Source: Elephas maximus indicus
Taxonomy: Eukaryota; Chordata; Mammalia; Proboscidea; Elephantidae
Length of the DNA stretch: 64,000 bases
Assembly: GCF_024166365.1 (NCBI RefSeq)
Contig: NC_064831.1
Span: 26,092,768-26,156,767, forward strand
Direction of reading: 5' to 3'
Shown: in pieces, positions 12,260 through 23,650 of the stretch
Layout of the letters: each line of letters opens with the position of its first letter
How positions within the stretch are numbered: the first letter of the stretch is position 1
Made by a program: the position numbers and the translations under genes
Notes under the pieces: model-generated
What the model saw: the letters and a program-made list of their open reading frames with translations, nothing else
Databases searched by the model: none
Told to the model about the DNA's origin: nothing

Positions 12260-12430
12260 ACATTTAATTTTTTCACCCAAGCTTAAAATACTTTGATGGA
12301 TTTCCACTTGGCATTATATATAATGAAATTCCTAACATGCTTTCTTCACTGTCCGGCATGGATAATCCATCCCCTGCCTGGCAATCTTGACATGTTTTAT
12401 AATTGCTTCACTTGCTTTTAAGAGCTGTAG
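12260..12430 (+). mobile_element. L2 LINE fragment
   Basis: ATACTTTGATGGATTTCCAC, AAATTCCTAACATGCTTTC and TCCCCTGCCTGGCAATCTTG follow the order of the L2 3' region. Ancient and diverged. Confidence 0.55.
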
Positions 12431-12597
12431 GGATGGTGGAGCTATGAGGAACATTCTGTTTCTGCAGAAGACAGTTAGTTTGGGGAGAAGGAGTAAGGAA
12501 TAGGAAAAGGGTGTGATGCCACTGAGATCAAGCTATAAGCACAGGTTGGTGGGGCTCAGGCAAACCAACTAGACACTTTACCATGTGAGGGTGTATT

Positions 12598-12690
12598 TAT
12601 GTATGTATATATGTGTGTGTGTTACCCCGGTGAGGGTGCAGGTGTGTATGTATGTGTGTGTGTGTGCATGCGTGCATGTATGTGTGTAGC
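12598..12690 (+). repeat. TG/ATGT microsatellite
   Basis: Repeated TATG, TGTG and GCATGC motifs interrupted by TTACCCCGGTGAGGGTGCAG. Confidence 0.85.
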
Positions 12691-12974
12691 AAGCACATTT
12701 GAGAAGAACCCAACAGACACATATTGGAGCAAGAAGTTCCTTTATCTGTGCATGCTCAAGGTTATATCTGTCCTGAAGGTGTATGCATATAAAATAAAAT
12801 CTGTCTATGTTGTTTTAATCTCTTAAACGTTCCATAATACATGGAATACTCAAATGACATTTACCAAAGTCTGCAAAATAATTTTGATCTTCTTACAATT
12901 CACTTTTTTGGGTTTCCTTTTAGATTTAATTTTTAAACTCTGTAATAAATTGGTTTCTACTTGTGTTTTAAATT

Positions 12975-13140
12975 GGAAGCCCTGATTGTGTAGTGGTTAA
13001 GAGCTACAGCTGCTAACCAAAAGGTCAGTATCTGAATCCAGCAGGTGATCCTCGGAAACCCTATAGGGCAGTTCTACTCTGTCCTTTGGGGTTGCTATGA
13101 GTTGGAATTGACTCAACGGCAACAAGTGTGGTTTTAGTTT
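12975..13140 (+). mobile_element. AfroSINE with 13-bp TSD
   Basis: GGAAGCCCTGATTGTGTAGT head to GGTTTTAGTTT tail. Flanks TTGTGTTTTAAATT (12,961-12,974) and TTGTGTTTAAATT (13,141-13,153) are the duplication. Confidence 0.9.
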
Positions 13141-13366
13141 TTGTGTTTAAATTATTTATGTTCCTCTACTTTGACTGTTGGTTAAACTTTTGGAAATATT
13201 CAGCAATGTACACTACAAAATATCTTGGGTTCTGAATAAAATACATTGTAACCAAAACGATACCAGCTTTGGGACATTTCTTTAGGGTTTATTTGTGTCC
13301 TGTTATTCTGAAAAGTTGTGTAGAGGAAAAAGTGAATGTAGGTGTAGTAAAATCATCTTACTCTAG

Positions 13367-13570
13367 TGTTGTTGTGGTTGTTAGGTGCTTTTGAATCAAT
13401 TTCAACTCTTAGCGACCTTATGCGACTGCCCCATAGGGGCAGTTCTTGGCTTTAATCTTTATGGGAAGAGATCACCAGATCTTTCTCCTGCTGAGTGATT
13501 AGGTAGGTTTGAACAGCCATCCTTTCAGTTAACTGCCAGAAGCTTAACCGTTGTGCCACCAAGACTTCTT
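13367..13570 (-). mobile_element. AfroSINE (older variant), minus strand
   Basis: Complement shows GGCACAACGGTTAAGCTTCT and TTCAAACCTACC. The GTTGTTAGGTGCTTTTGAAT RTE-like end is at left. Confidence 0.85.
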
Positions 13571-14280
13571 AAATGTATGTTAAATATTTCGATTGATTTT
13601 AAACTTTTACGAATATATATATTTTCTTATGTGTTTTCTAAATAGGAAAGAACTTAGTCCATTGAATTATACTTTAGATTATAATTGTTATTTATATTCT
13701 AGATTAGTAAAATGCTGTCCCATTGAGGCTTTTTGTCTAAATTTCATCCTTAATTAACTTTCAATTTGCCTTTTTGTCAGTGCTGTTCATAAATTTCCTG
13801 TATTTATTTATCCAAGCTTTATTTTGCATAGTTAGTTTTACATTATTTTTATTTGTCTTTTAAAATCAGAATTGAAGAGAATTTTATTGTTTAGTTAATA
13901 TTAGGCTCTATGTTTATTAAATAATAAGCTTAATGTTTCAATTTAGCCCTTTAATATCACTCTCATTTAACTATATATTACAATTTATATTCCAAATTTA
14001 ATATCGATTCCTTACCACGCCTCTCACCCCAAATATACAAATAGACATTCCCACTTGCACACACACCAAAATGAAGTGGAAATCAATTATCATCTATCTA
14101 TTTACAGCAAACTAATTGTATACTATATCAAACAGCAAACAGTAAACTAAATTGTAGCATATTAAAGCCTGGGAAATGTTCAAAATATTTCTGTTACATT
14201 ATGAACAAGTGGACAAGATGTCTACTGTATCTGCTATTGAATATGCACCAAAATTTTTGTCCAGTGCTATTCAACTAATG

Positions 14281-14438
14281 GAGCACTGGTAGCATAGTGG
14301 TTAAGAGCTCAGCTGCTAACCAAAAGGGTAGCAGTTCGAATCCACTAGCCACTCCTTGGAAACCTTATGGGTCAGTTTTAGTCTGTTCTATAGGGTTGCT
14401 ATGAGTCAGAATCAACTGAATGGCGATGGATTTGGGTT
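14281..14438 (+). mobile_element. AfroSINE
   Basis: GAGCACTGGTAGCATAGTGG head, GCAGTTCGAATCC B-box-like site, AGGGTTGCTATGAGTCAGAA. It lies about 540 bp downstream of the 3' end of the minus-strand OR pseudogene. Confidence 0.9.
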
Positions 14439-14972
14439 CAGGCCTTTGTATCCAGCTAAAGAAAACAAACATAGTCATAAAAATTGGAAATAAATTCATC
14501 AGTAAGTTTCTATTTACAGTGATATAATTGTATATGTAGAAATACAAAGAATCAACAAAAACAATATTAAAACCAATATCAAAGAAATAGAATCATTCTT
14601 CTTTGATAAATATCATTGTATAATATTTGTATCCATGCCCAATGGAATAAATTTTAATAAAAAAACATATTTGAGGTTCCATTGACAATTTAGATTTTGC
14701 AGAATATGTAAAACCTTAGCATTTAATATTTGAATCTATAACATATGCAACAAACCTGAAACCCTGATATATATACTATTAATATGACCTGCTTACAGTT
14801 GTGGTAAGGTTCTATAATTCATGAAATGTAGCTACACAAAAGTAAAGTGATAATTTGCCAAAGAAACGATAGACAAGCATTTTAGTCACAAAACGAAAAT
14901 GCTCATGGCCAGCATTTCATAAAATCATCTCATCTATGTGTTTCCATGTGAATTCTCAGACCTTGGAATACA

Positions 14973-15910
14973 TCATAGAAACAATTTCCTTTGAATAGTT
15001 TTCCTTATAGCCCCTCTCAGGTTACCATTCCTTAGACTATAGATAAAAGGATTTAACAAAGGAGTAACCACGGTGTACATCACAGCTGCTGCTTTGTCCC
15101 TTTCAGCTGTTCTGGTGGTGGATGGGCATAAATATACACCAATTATTGTACCAAAAAACAAGAGGACCACAGAGATATGAGAAGAATACGTGGAAAATGT
15201 TTTACACTTCCCTGTGGCTGATGGTATTCTGACTATAGCATAACCAATGAGGATATAAGAAACTAAAATACAAATAAAACTCACAACTACCACCAGCCCT
15301 CCTTCAATAAAAATAAATAATTCATTGATATAGGTATCTGAACAGGATAATTTCAGCAATGCGCCAATATCGCAGAAGAACTGAGGGATTTTGTTATCCT
15401 CACAGAATGATAATTGAACCAATAGGATGGTGTGTATCTGAGCCCTGAAGATTGCAAAGATCCAGGAGCTGACCACCAGAAGAGCACAAAACTTGGGCGT
15501 CATAATGGTTAAGTAGTACATAGGAAGGCAGATGGCCACATAATAGAGAGAAGTAATGTTTCCAACCCTGAAAAGCAGAGAAACACGTACATTTGTATTA
15601 GGCAGCCATTGAAAGAAATAGTTGGATTTCCTGTCTGGATGTCTGCAAACATTTTAGGAACTATAGTGGAAGATAAACAGAGATCAATCAAAGATAGATT
15701 GCTAAGGAAAAAATACATAAGGGAGTGAAAATGAGCATTTGAGACAATTGTTAGGATGATGAGCAGGTTCCCAATCATGGTGGTCAGGTAAATGAAGAGG
15801 AGTAGAGAAAAGAGGACTGGCTGTTGGGCCAGGTCATCAGAAAACCCCACAAGGATGAATGCCAAGATGTTGGTCTTGTTTAACTTCTTCATAAATTCTG
15901 TCATCTTCAT
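14973..15910 (-). pseudogene. Olfactory receptor pseudogene, OR1/OR7-like, MAYDR deleted
   Basis: Two overlapping minus frames make up one OR. Frame 1 (15,910 to about 15,540) carries the N-terminus with NKT glycosylation, GN in helix 1 and an MYFFLSNLSLIDLC stretch. Frame 2 (about 15,545 to 14,973) resumes at YVAICLP and runs through FFCDIGALLKLSCSD, the helix 5 SY, a KTFSTYSSH block and NPFIYSLRN to a normal end. At the join (about 15,545) the MAYDR residues of the helix 3/loop 2 signature are missing and the frame shifts, as a 16-base loss would do. That loop contacts the G protein, so the product cannot signal. Other drift: PMYFF has become LMYFF and FSTC has become FSTY. A splice acceptor (TTTTTAG, minus strand) ends at 15,923, 12 bases before the ATG. 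The subfamily is inferred from ALLKLSCSD-type residues. Confidence 0.9.
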
Positions 15911-15923
15911 GTAACTCTTGTGC

Positions 15924-17263
15924 TAAAAACAGAAACATGAAGCTCGGCTCACAGAACAGATCATATACTCCACACATGTCAGTTTTCCATCTCTAAAAAT
16001 AATATAAATAAGATTTAGTTGGGGGTACTTTTGGTCATGGTTTATTATCACCAAATTACTTCAAGAAAATTTTTATTTTCTTTTAATAAACATTCTATCA
16101 CATGAATATAGTGCTCTAACATCCAAAATAGCTATTGTATATATTATGTTCTTAATTTTTATTTATATCCCTCAAAAATTGTATTGTCTGTTTCCAGTTG
16201 AAGAAATTGAGATTCATAAAATTTTAAAATACTTGCCCATTATATAGTAACATATTAATGGAAATGATATCTGAACATAGGTCTCCTTACTGCATTTTCT
16301 TTTTTATGTTATAAGAGTCTTAAAATTAGACATGAAAATGCCAAATGATAAAGTATTTAAAACATCTTACTTTTGTACTTGCATCAAGTGTAAGAATTTT
16401 GACCTTTATAGTTGATCTTACCAACTCCAGATTAACCACTGTTGATTGATTTAGGTGTGTATCCAAAAATTATTTGTATCCTAATTAGAACAACTAAGCT
16501 GTAGCAAGTTGTCACTTTATGTATGTTCCTTATAGATTGTAAGGTCGCGGAATAATGGGATCTACGTCATGTTTACCCTTGCATTCTAGCCTTTGCCAAA
16601 GTTATTGCTTTATAATAGAGATAAAAAATTCAGATTTAAATAATTGAATAATAATGATTAAGACAATTCTAACAACGTTTCAAGAAACTATGGCTAACAG
16701 AGCATCCAGTGATATTGGGGATGATCCATCTTTTAGCTGTGATTAATTTTCTTCATTTGTCCAGGGGCTGTGAGTTCTCATTTCGGAAAAGAATGAGTGA
16801 ATAAATTATAATTATGAATTGGATAAATACACAACTTCAGGTGTGTCCATCTCTGAAATGAAATATGTTTCAGAGGTTTGCTGTCAAATAAATGATTTGA
16901 AATATGTCATTAAAATTATACAATTTCAAGTTAAAACTGTGATGGGCTTTTTGGGTACTCTATAACTCTGAAAAAAAAATCTGTCATTGACAGTTTTATG
17001 ATTTATGCAATGTCAAAAAAAACAATGTAATAAGAAACCATTTTAGGATGTTTGAATTAATAATTTTGGGTAAAAAAATAATTTTGGAGAACAATGGATT
17101 GTTCGTCTCTATTTTCTGAATCAAGTTTATTGACTAAAATGGAGATTACCTAAAGTCCAAAAGTAGAGTCACAATGGCAATGATTGCACTGAAGGAAAGT
17201 TAAGTTCAGACATCCTGCCATTTGTGTTACTTAGCTACCTGTGGGGAACTTAAACTACAGTCT
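15924..17263. other. Unassigned DNA upstream of the OR pseudogene
   Basis: AT-rich, with only the MIR at 16,155-16,305. Any 5' exon or promoter of the minus-strand OR would have lain here, but none is identifiable. Confidence 0.4.
16155..16305 (-). mobile_element. MIR fragment, minus strand
   Basis: Antisense MIR order: GTTGAAGAAATTGAGATTCA, ATACTTGCCCATTATATAG, TGATATCTGAACATAGGTCT. Confidence 0.5.
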
Positions 17264-19572
17264 TAAAATTTGATGAATGAAAGACACCACAAAAAAGAAA
17301 ATTATAGACCTATATCCCTCATGAACTTAGATGCAAAAAACCTCAACAAAATTCTAGCCAACAAAATTCAACAACATATCAAAAATAATAATTTACCAAG
17401 ACCAAGTGGGATTCATACCAGGTATGCAGGGATGATTCAACATTAGAAAAACAATTAATGTAATCCATCACATAAATAAAACAAAAAACAAGAATCACAT
17501 GATTTTATCGATTGATGCAGAAAATGCATTTGACAAAGTTCAACACCCATTCATGGTAAAAACTCTCAGCAAGATAAGAATAGAAGGAAAATGCATCAAC
17601 ATAATAAAGGCCACTTTTACAAAGCCATTAGCCAACATCATCCTAAATAGAGATAGTCTGAAAGCATTCCCCTTGAGGTCGGGTACCAGACAAGGATGCC
17701 CATTATCACCGCTCTTATTCAACTTTGTGCTGGAGGTCCTAGCCAGAGCAATTAGGCTAGATAAAGAAATAAAGGGCATCCAGATTGGTAAGGAAGAAGT
17801 AAAAGTATCTATTTGCAGATGACAGGATCTTATACACAGAAAACCCTAAGTAATCCTTAAGAAAACTATTGAAACTAATAGAAGAGTTCGGCAGTGTACC
17901 AGAATACAAGAAAACATACAAAAATCAGCTGGATTCCTCTATGCCAACAAAAAGAACCCCAAAGAGAAAATCACCAAATCAATACCATTTACAGTAGCCC
18001 CCAATAAGATAAAATACTTAGGAATAAATCTTACCAGAGATATAAAAGGCTTATACAAAGAAAACTACAAGACATTTCTGCAAGAAACCAAAAGAGACCT
18101 ACATAAGTGGAAAACATAACTTGCTCATGGATAGGAAGACTTCACATTATAAAAACGTTATTCTACCAAAAGCGATCTATACATTTAATGCAATTCCAAT
18201 CCAAATTCCAACGACATTTTTTAATGAGATGGAGAAACAAATCACCAACTTCATATGGAAGAGCAAGAGGCCCCATATAAGTAAAGCATTACTGAAAAAG
18301 AACAAAGTGGGAGGCCTCACTCTACCTGATTTTAGAAGCCACAATAGTCAAAACAGCCTAGTACTGGTACAAAAACAGATACATAGACCAATGGAACAGA
18401 ATTGAGAATCCAGACATAAATCCGTCCACATATGAGCAGTTGATACTTGACAAAGGCCCCAAAACAGTTAAATGGGGAAAAGACTATCTTTTTAACAAAT
18501 GGTGCTGACATAACTGGATATCCATGGGCAAAAACATGAAACAAGACCCATACCTCATACCATGCACAAAAATGAACTCAAAATGGATCAAAGACCTAAA
18601 TATAAAGCCTAAAATGATAAAGATCATGGGAGAAAAAATAGAGACGATGTTAGGAGCCCTAATACATGGCATAAACAGTATACGAAACTTTACTAACAAT
18701 GCAGAAGAAAAACTAGGTAACTGGGAGCTCCTAAAAATCAAACACCTATGCTCATCCAAAGACTTCACCAAAAGAGTAAAAAGATTACCTACAGATTGGG
18801 AAAAAGTTTTTAGTAATGACATTTCCCATCAGCTTCTGATCTCTAAAATCTACATGATACTGCAAAAACTCAACTACAAAAAGACAAATAACCCAATTAA
18901 AACGTGAGCATAAATATGAACAGCCACTTCACTAAAGAAGGCGTTCGGGTAGCTAACAGATACATGAGGAAATGCTCGTGATCATTAGCCATCAGAGAAA
19001 ATGCAAATCAAAACTACAATGAGATTCCTTCTCACTCCAACAAGGCTAGCATTAATGCAAAAAACACAAAATAATAAATGTTGGAGAGGTTGTGGAGAGA
19101 CTGGAACACTTACACACTGCTGGTGGGAATGTAAAATGGTACAACCACTTTGGAAATCAATTTGGTGCTTCCTTTAAAAACTAGAAATAGAACTATCATA
19201 CGAAGCAGCAATCCCAATTCTTGGAATATATCCTAGAGAAATAAGAGCCTTTACACGAACAGAAAAATGCACACACATGTTCAGTGCAACACTGTTTACA
19301 ATAGCAAAAAGATGGAAGCAACCAAGATGCCCATCAACAAGTGAATGGATAAATAAATTATGGTATATTCATACGATGGAATACTATGCATCAATAAAGA
19401 ACAGTGATGAATCTCTGAAACATTTCATAACATGGAGGAATCTGGAAGGCATTATATCAAGTGAAATTAGTTGCAAAAGGATAAATATTGTATAAGACCA
19501 CTATTATAAAAAAAAAAAAAACTCGAGAAATAGTTTAAACAGAGAAGAAAATATTCTTTGATGGTTATGAGA

Positions 19573-19612
19573 AGGTAGAGGGAGGGAGGGAGGGAGGGAT
19601 CGAGGGAGAGGG
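19573..19612 (+). repeat. GGGA microsatellite in L1 3' UTR
   Basis: Runs of GAGG/GGGA units within the L1 3' UTR. Confidence 0.8.
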
Positions 19613-19636
19613 GTATTCACTAATTAGATAGTAGAT

Positions 19637-19728
19637 AAGAACTAGTTTAGGTGAAGGGAAAGACAACACACAATATAGGAGAAGAACTAGTTTAGGTGAA
19701 GGGAAAGACAACACACAATACAGGAGAG
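19637..19728 (+). repeat. 45-bp tandem duplication in L1 3' UTR
   Basis: AAGAACTAGTTTAGGTGAAG begins at 19,637 and again at 19,682. The two units are almost identical (ATATAGG against ATACAGG). Confidence 0.85.
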
Positions 19729-20563
19729 GTAAGCAGAACTGGACTAAACCAAAAGCAAAGCAGTTTCCTGAATAAACAATGCTTTGAAGGCCAGCGTAGC
19801 AGGGACAGGGGTTTGGGGACCATGGTTTCAGGGGACATCTAAGTCAATTGGCATAATAAAATCTATTAAGGAAACATTCCACATCCCACTTTGGAGAGTG
19901 ATGCCTGGGGTCTTAAATGCTAGCAAGTGGCTACCAAAGATGCATCAGTTGGTCTCAACCCACATGGATCAAAGGAGAATGAAGAATATCAAGGACATAA
20001 GGTAATTGTGAGCCCAAGAGACAGAAAGAGCTACATAAACCAGGGACTACATCAGCCTTAGCCCAGAAGAACTAGATGGTGTCCAGCTACAACCGACGAC
20101 TGCCCTGACAGGGAACACAGCAGAGAACCCCTGAGGCAGTAGGAGAGCAGTGAGATGCGGACCCCAAATTCTCGTAAAAAGACCAGACTTAATGGTCTGC
20201 CCCCAGACCTCCTGCTAGCCCAAGGTAGGAACCATTCCCAAAGCCAAATCTTTAGACGGGATTGGACTGGACAATGGGATAGAAAATGATACTGGTGAAG
20301 AATGAGCTTCTTGGATCAAGTAGACACTTGAGACTATGTTGGCATCTCCTATTTGGAAGGGAGATGAGAGGGTAGAGGGGGTTAGAAGCTGGAGGAATGG
20401 ACACGAAAAGACAGAGTGGAGGGAAGGAGTGGGCTTTCTCATTAGGGGGAGAGCAATTAGGAGTATATAAAAAAGTGTATATAAATTTTTGTATGAGAGA
20501 CTGACTCGATTTGTAAACTTTGGTTTAAAGCAGAATAAAAAATTTTTTTTAAAAGTTTGATGA

Positions 20564-22270
20564 GCATTTTTTGGGGTGAATTTAATACTTTTGAGGTGGA
20601 TGGAAGCTGAGTTTGTGAGTTATAACATATCAATCTCCCTTCCCCCCAAATAATAGTAACAGTATGTTGTATGGGTTTTTGAAACATAGTTTAGCCAAAA
20701 ATAGTCAAAAGATCTCCTGGGCAAACAAACACAGCCAGAACCTGACTTCTTCTCTTACCATCCTGGGCACATAAATTCAGGTTTTGAAATATCCAGGGAG
20801 ACTTTTGAAGCCCTTGAGCTAACTGGTCTTTCTTTTGAAGTGACTACATTTTGTATTAGGTCCACCAGTTCCTAGTGCATCTCCAAACGTAGTGAATTGT
20901 ATGCTTCAATGGAATAAATCTAGCCCCTAAAAGGAGAAAAATAAAGCCCTAGTCATCACGTAGGTCACAGAACTTTAGGAGATAGAGTAAAAGTACCATA
21001 CATTGGAAATCAAAACCTCAAATATGGAAACCTCAAAGAATATTAAGTGGAAAATAGTCCCTGAGGAGTCTGTGAAAAAGACCATAACTTCTGCCTATAA
21101 TTCTTCATTATTTAAGCTTGGATGGAGCCGCCCTTCCTCAAGTATCACTCTCCATCCCTGATGTAGGCAACACATGTAACATTTATTGCAAAGGACTATA
21201 TGTGTAACATGCACATCTAGTAGCAACCCACACAAAATCCGAATCTTGTATGTATTGTCTTCATAAAAAAAAATACATACATAGCTGCGTTTAATTATAT
21301 AAATGTATTATTTGATAAGATAAATTGACCACATTTACTGAAATTTTATGGTTTGTGTGCTTTATAGTCACACCAGCATGAAATCAAAGACAAGCTTATC
21401 TCACATTACAAAGAACACAGACATTCAGAAGTGTGTGATTTCACACACATTTACTTATTTGTACAACAGTTTTGCCTACTCTTACTGAAGTAAAGCTGTT
21501 AAAAGACTTTTCACCTTCAGATCGTTTAAATATGTTAACTATAAGGGATAACTATGGTGAGAAACTAAAGTGTATCAATACTCTTAAGCTTTATTAGGAT
21601 GACATCTGTGTCTAAATGTTCATTGGAATTAACTTCTGAGAGAGCAGCATTATGTAATCCTATAAATCCTGAAGTATCCTGGTAGAGATCACATGGATTA
21701 CAGGTGGTCAATGAGGGAAATATTTTTAGAAACCTGAAATAACTTACCTTAATTATTAATTTTATTTTTGGATATTCTTTATTGCTATCATCTCTGATTC
21801 CTCTCAGTCACAAAATGGCTTCAATGTTTCCATCAGTTGAGTCTCCTATAGCAATGAAAAAAGTTGTGCATATGAGTTGATAGTAGAGCGTAATAATATA
21901 CCTGAAGGGTGTGTGACTGAAGAAGGTGGGCAAGGAAGGATGTGGAGTACTATTTCCAGGCTCCTGGGAAGCCTCTGAGGTACAATTTGTGAAGTTTCTC
22001 ATAAGAAAGGAATATTTAGCTGCCACCTAATCTCCGGTGTGCCTACAAAAGACATTTTCTCTACGGAGGACTAAAGATTTATAAGCCTTTCCCTTCTATT
22101 TTGGATAATCACAATCACCCAATTTCAATAATTTTTTCACCACAGACAATGAGAATTTATTTAATTTCCCCAGGCATCTGCCTTTTCATATTCTCTAAAG
22201 TAAAATAACAGATTCGAAATATAGTATCACCTGAAGCTCAGAACTCCATAGGGATTCGGTTCACAATCAG
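20564..22270. other. Unassigned unique-looking DNA
   Basis: No coding frame of family character and no recognised repeat in about 1.7 kb. Confidence 0.45.
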
Positions 22271-22461
22271 TAAAAAAAATCAACTCATGGAATCACCACG
22301 TGCGTCAGAGTAGGACCACACTCCACAGGGTTTTCAATGGCTGATTTTAAGGAAGTAGATTGTCAGACCTTTCTTCCGAGGCACTTCTGAGTAGATTTGA
22401 ACTGCCAATCTTTTGGTTATCAGCCAAGTTCTTTAACTATTTGTGCTCCCCAGAGACTCCT
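22271..22461 (-). mobile_element. AfroSINE-related element, minus strand
   Basis: Complement has GTTAAAGAACTTGGCTGATA, AGTTCAAATCTACTC and CCTGTGGAGTG. Diverged, similar in layout to the copy at 55,706. Confidence 0.65.
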
Positions 22462-22930
22462 CAATAAAAGGATATCCTCAACCCATATTAAGTCGTGTTG
22501 CTGCTTTCCTTTTTGTGTAGTATTCTGTAAATCAAACAGCATATTCATCCTGTAGTTTTCACACCCTTTATGATACGTATTACTTCTCATCTGATTCTAT
22601 GCAGACCTTGGGTTAAAAATGCCAACCATGATCCTCTGCAATAAAGACTACATATGTTGATTATACAAGGATTTCTAAGACTTAGTGGAAAAGTAGAGGC
22701 TCATCCTATTAAAATATGTGCAAACTTGTTTGAGGGGCAAAATTTTTACTTTGCCTTGAAAATCCATATAAATATAATGAAGATTCACCGTATGTAGTGA
22801 TCAGTGGGATGTGAGTTGGAATCACATGGGCACCGTCCCACTTCATGCAAAAATGGGGATGACTCTTTTCTTGCTTCACTTAAATGGAGTTAGTGAATAT
22901 TGACTATTATTAAGCACTATCTCTTCAAAT

Positions 22931-23100
22931 GGACACCCTGCTGGTGTAGTGGTTAAGAGCTACAGCTGCTAACACAAAGGTCAGCATTTCGAATCCACCA
23001 GGCCTCCTTGGAAACTCTATGAGACAGTTCTACTCTGTCCTATAGGGTCACTATGAGTCAGAATCGACTCAATGGCAACAGGTTTGGTTTTTTTGGTTTT
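22931..23100 (+). mobile_element. AfroSINE with 13-bp TSD
   Basis: GGACACCCTGCTGGTGTAGT to GGTTTTTTTGGTTTT. TATCTCTTCAAAT (22,918-22,930) and TATCTCTTAAAAT (23,101-23,113) flank it. Confidence 0.9.
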
Positions 23101-23240
23101 TATCTCTTAAAATATTCATTCTTTGTCATTATTTTCATTTTGTTCTTCTAAACGTCTTTTTTGGGTATGTACTAAGAACTTCCATGCCTCTTAGTGCTTA
23201 TTCATGTTTTTTTTTCTTTTGTCCTGTTGTATTCTATCCA

Positions 23241-23374
23241 GAACTCTGGTGACTCAGTGGTTAAGAGCTCAGCCGCTCCTTGGAAACTCTGTGGGGCGGT
23301 TCTATTCTCCCCTGTAGAGTCGCTATGACTCGCAATCCACTGGATGGCAGTGGGTTTGTTTTTTTGTGGTTTTA
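23241..23374 (+). mobile_element. AfroSINE with internal deletion and TSD
   Basis: The head (GAACTCTGGTGACTCAGTGG) jumps from AGCCGCT to CCTTGGAAAC, losing about 35 bases that include the B-box-like site. Flanks TATTCTATCCA (23,230-23,240) and TATTTTACCCA (23,375-23,385). Confidence 0.85.
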
Positions 23375-23493
23375 TATTTTACCCAGGTGAATTCTTCCTT
23401 ATTATTTTTCAGATTACCAGTTATTAATAACTCTATCCAGAATGGACCCTAAACATAACATGAGCTTTTCAAAAATTCAGTGTTGATATACGC

Positions 23494-23650
23494 AGAACCC
23501 TGGTGGCATAGTGGTTAAGTGCTATGGCTGGTAACCAAAGGGTCAGCAGTTTGAATCCACCAGGTGCTCCTTGGAAACCCCGTGGGGCAGTTCTACTCTG
23601 TCCTATAGGGTCGCTACGAGTCAGAATCGACTCGAAGGAACTGGGTTTAT
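23494..23650 (+). mobile_element. AfroSINE
   Basis: GAACCCTGGTGGCATAGTGG, CAGTTTGAATCC, AGGGTCGCTACGAGTCAGAA. The tail is shortened to GGGTTTATT. Confidence 0.9.

Larger units (their letters stand above)
17277..20549 (+). mobile_element. 5'-truncated L1 LINE with target-site duplications
   Basis: Begins inside ORF2 at AAAATTATAGACCTATATC (the NYRPISL block) and runs to a tail at AGCAGAATAAAAAATTTTTT. RT motifs are readable: [15 protein letters not shown] and [16 protein letters not shown] (17,499-17,822), then a frameshift just before the FADD motif, which reads FADDRILY at about 17,815-17,841. Downstream are [17 protein letters not shown] (18,121-18,405), 18,524-18,907, and the ORF2 C-terminus WINKLWYIHTMEYYASIK (19,277-19,495). 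The 3' UTR is 19,496-20,549. Flanks TAAAATTTGATGA (17,264-17,276) and TAAAAGTTTGATGA (20,550-20,563) are a slightly diverged duplication. Confidence 0.9.

Noticed and set aside
14281..14360. tRNA gene in the head of the SINE copies
   Set aside because: The A/B-box-like parts (GTTAAGAGCTCAGC, GTTCGAATCC) belong to a tRNA-derived SINE. No complete cloverleaf is present and the same head recurs in about fifteen copies.
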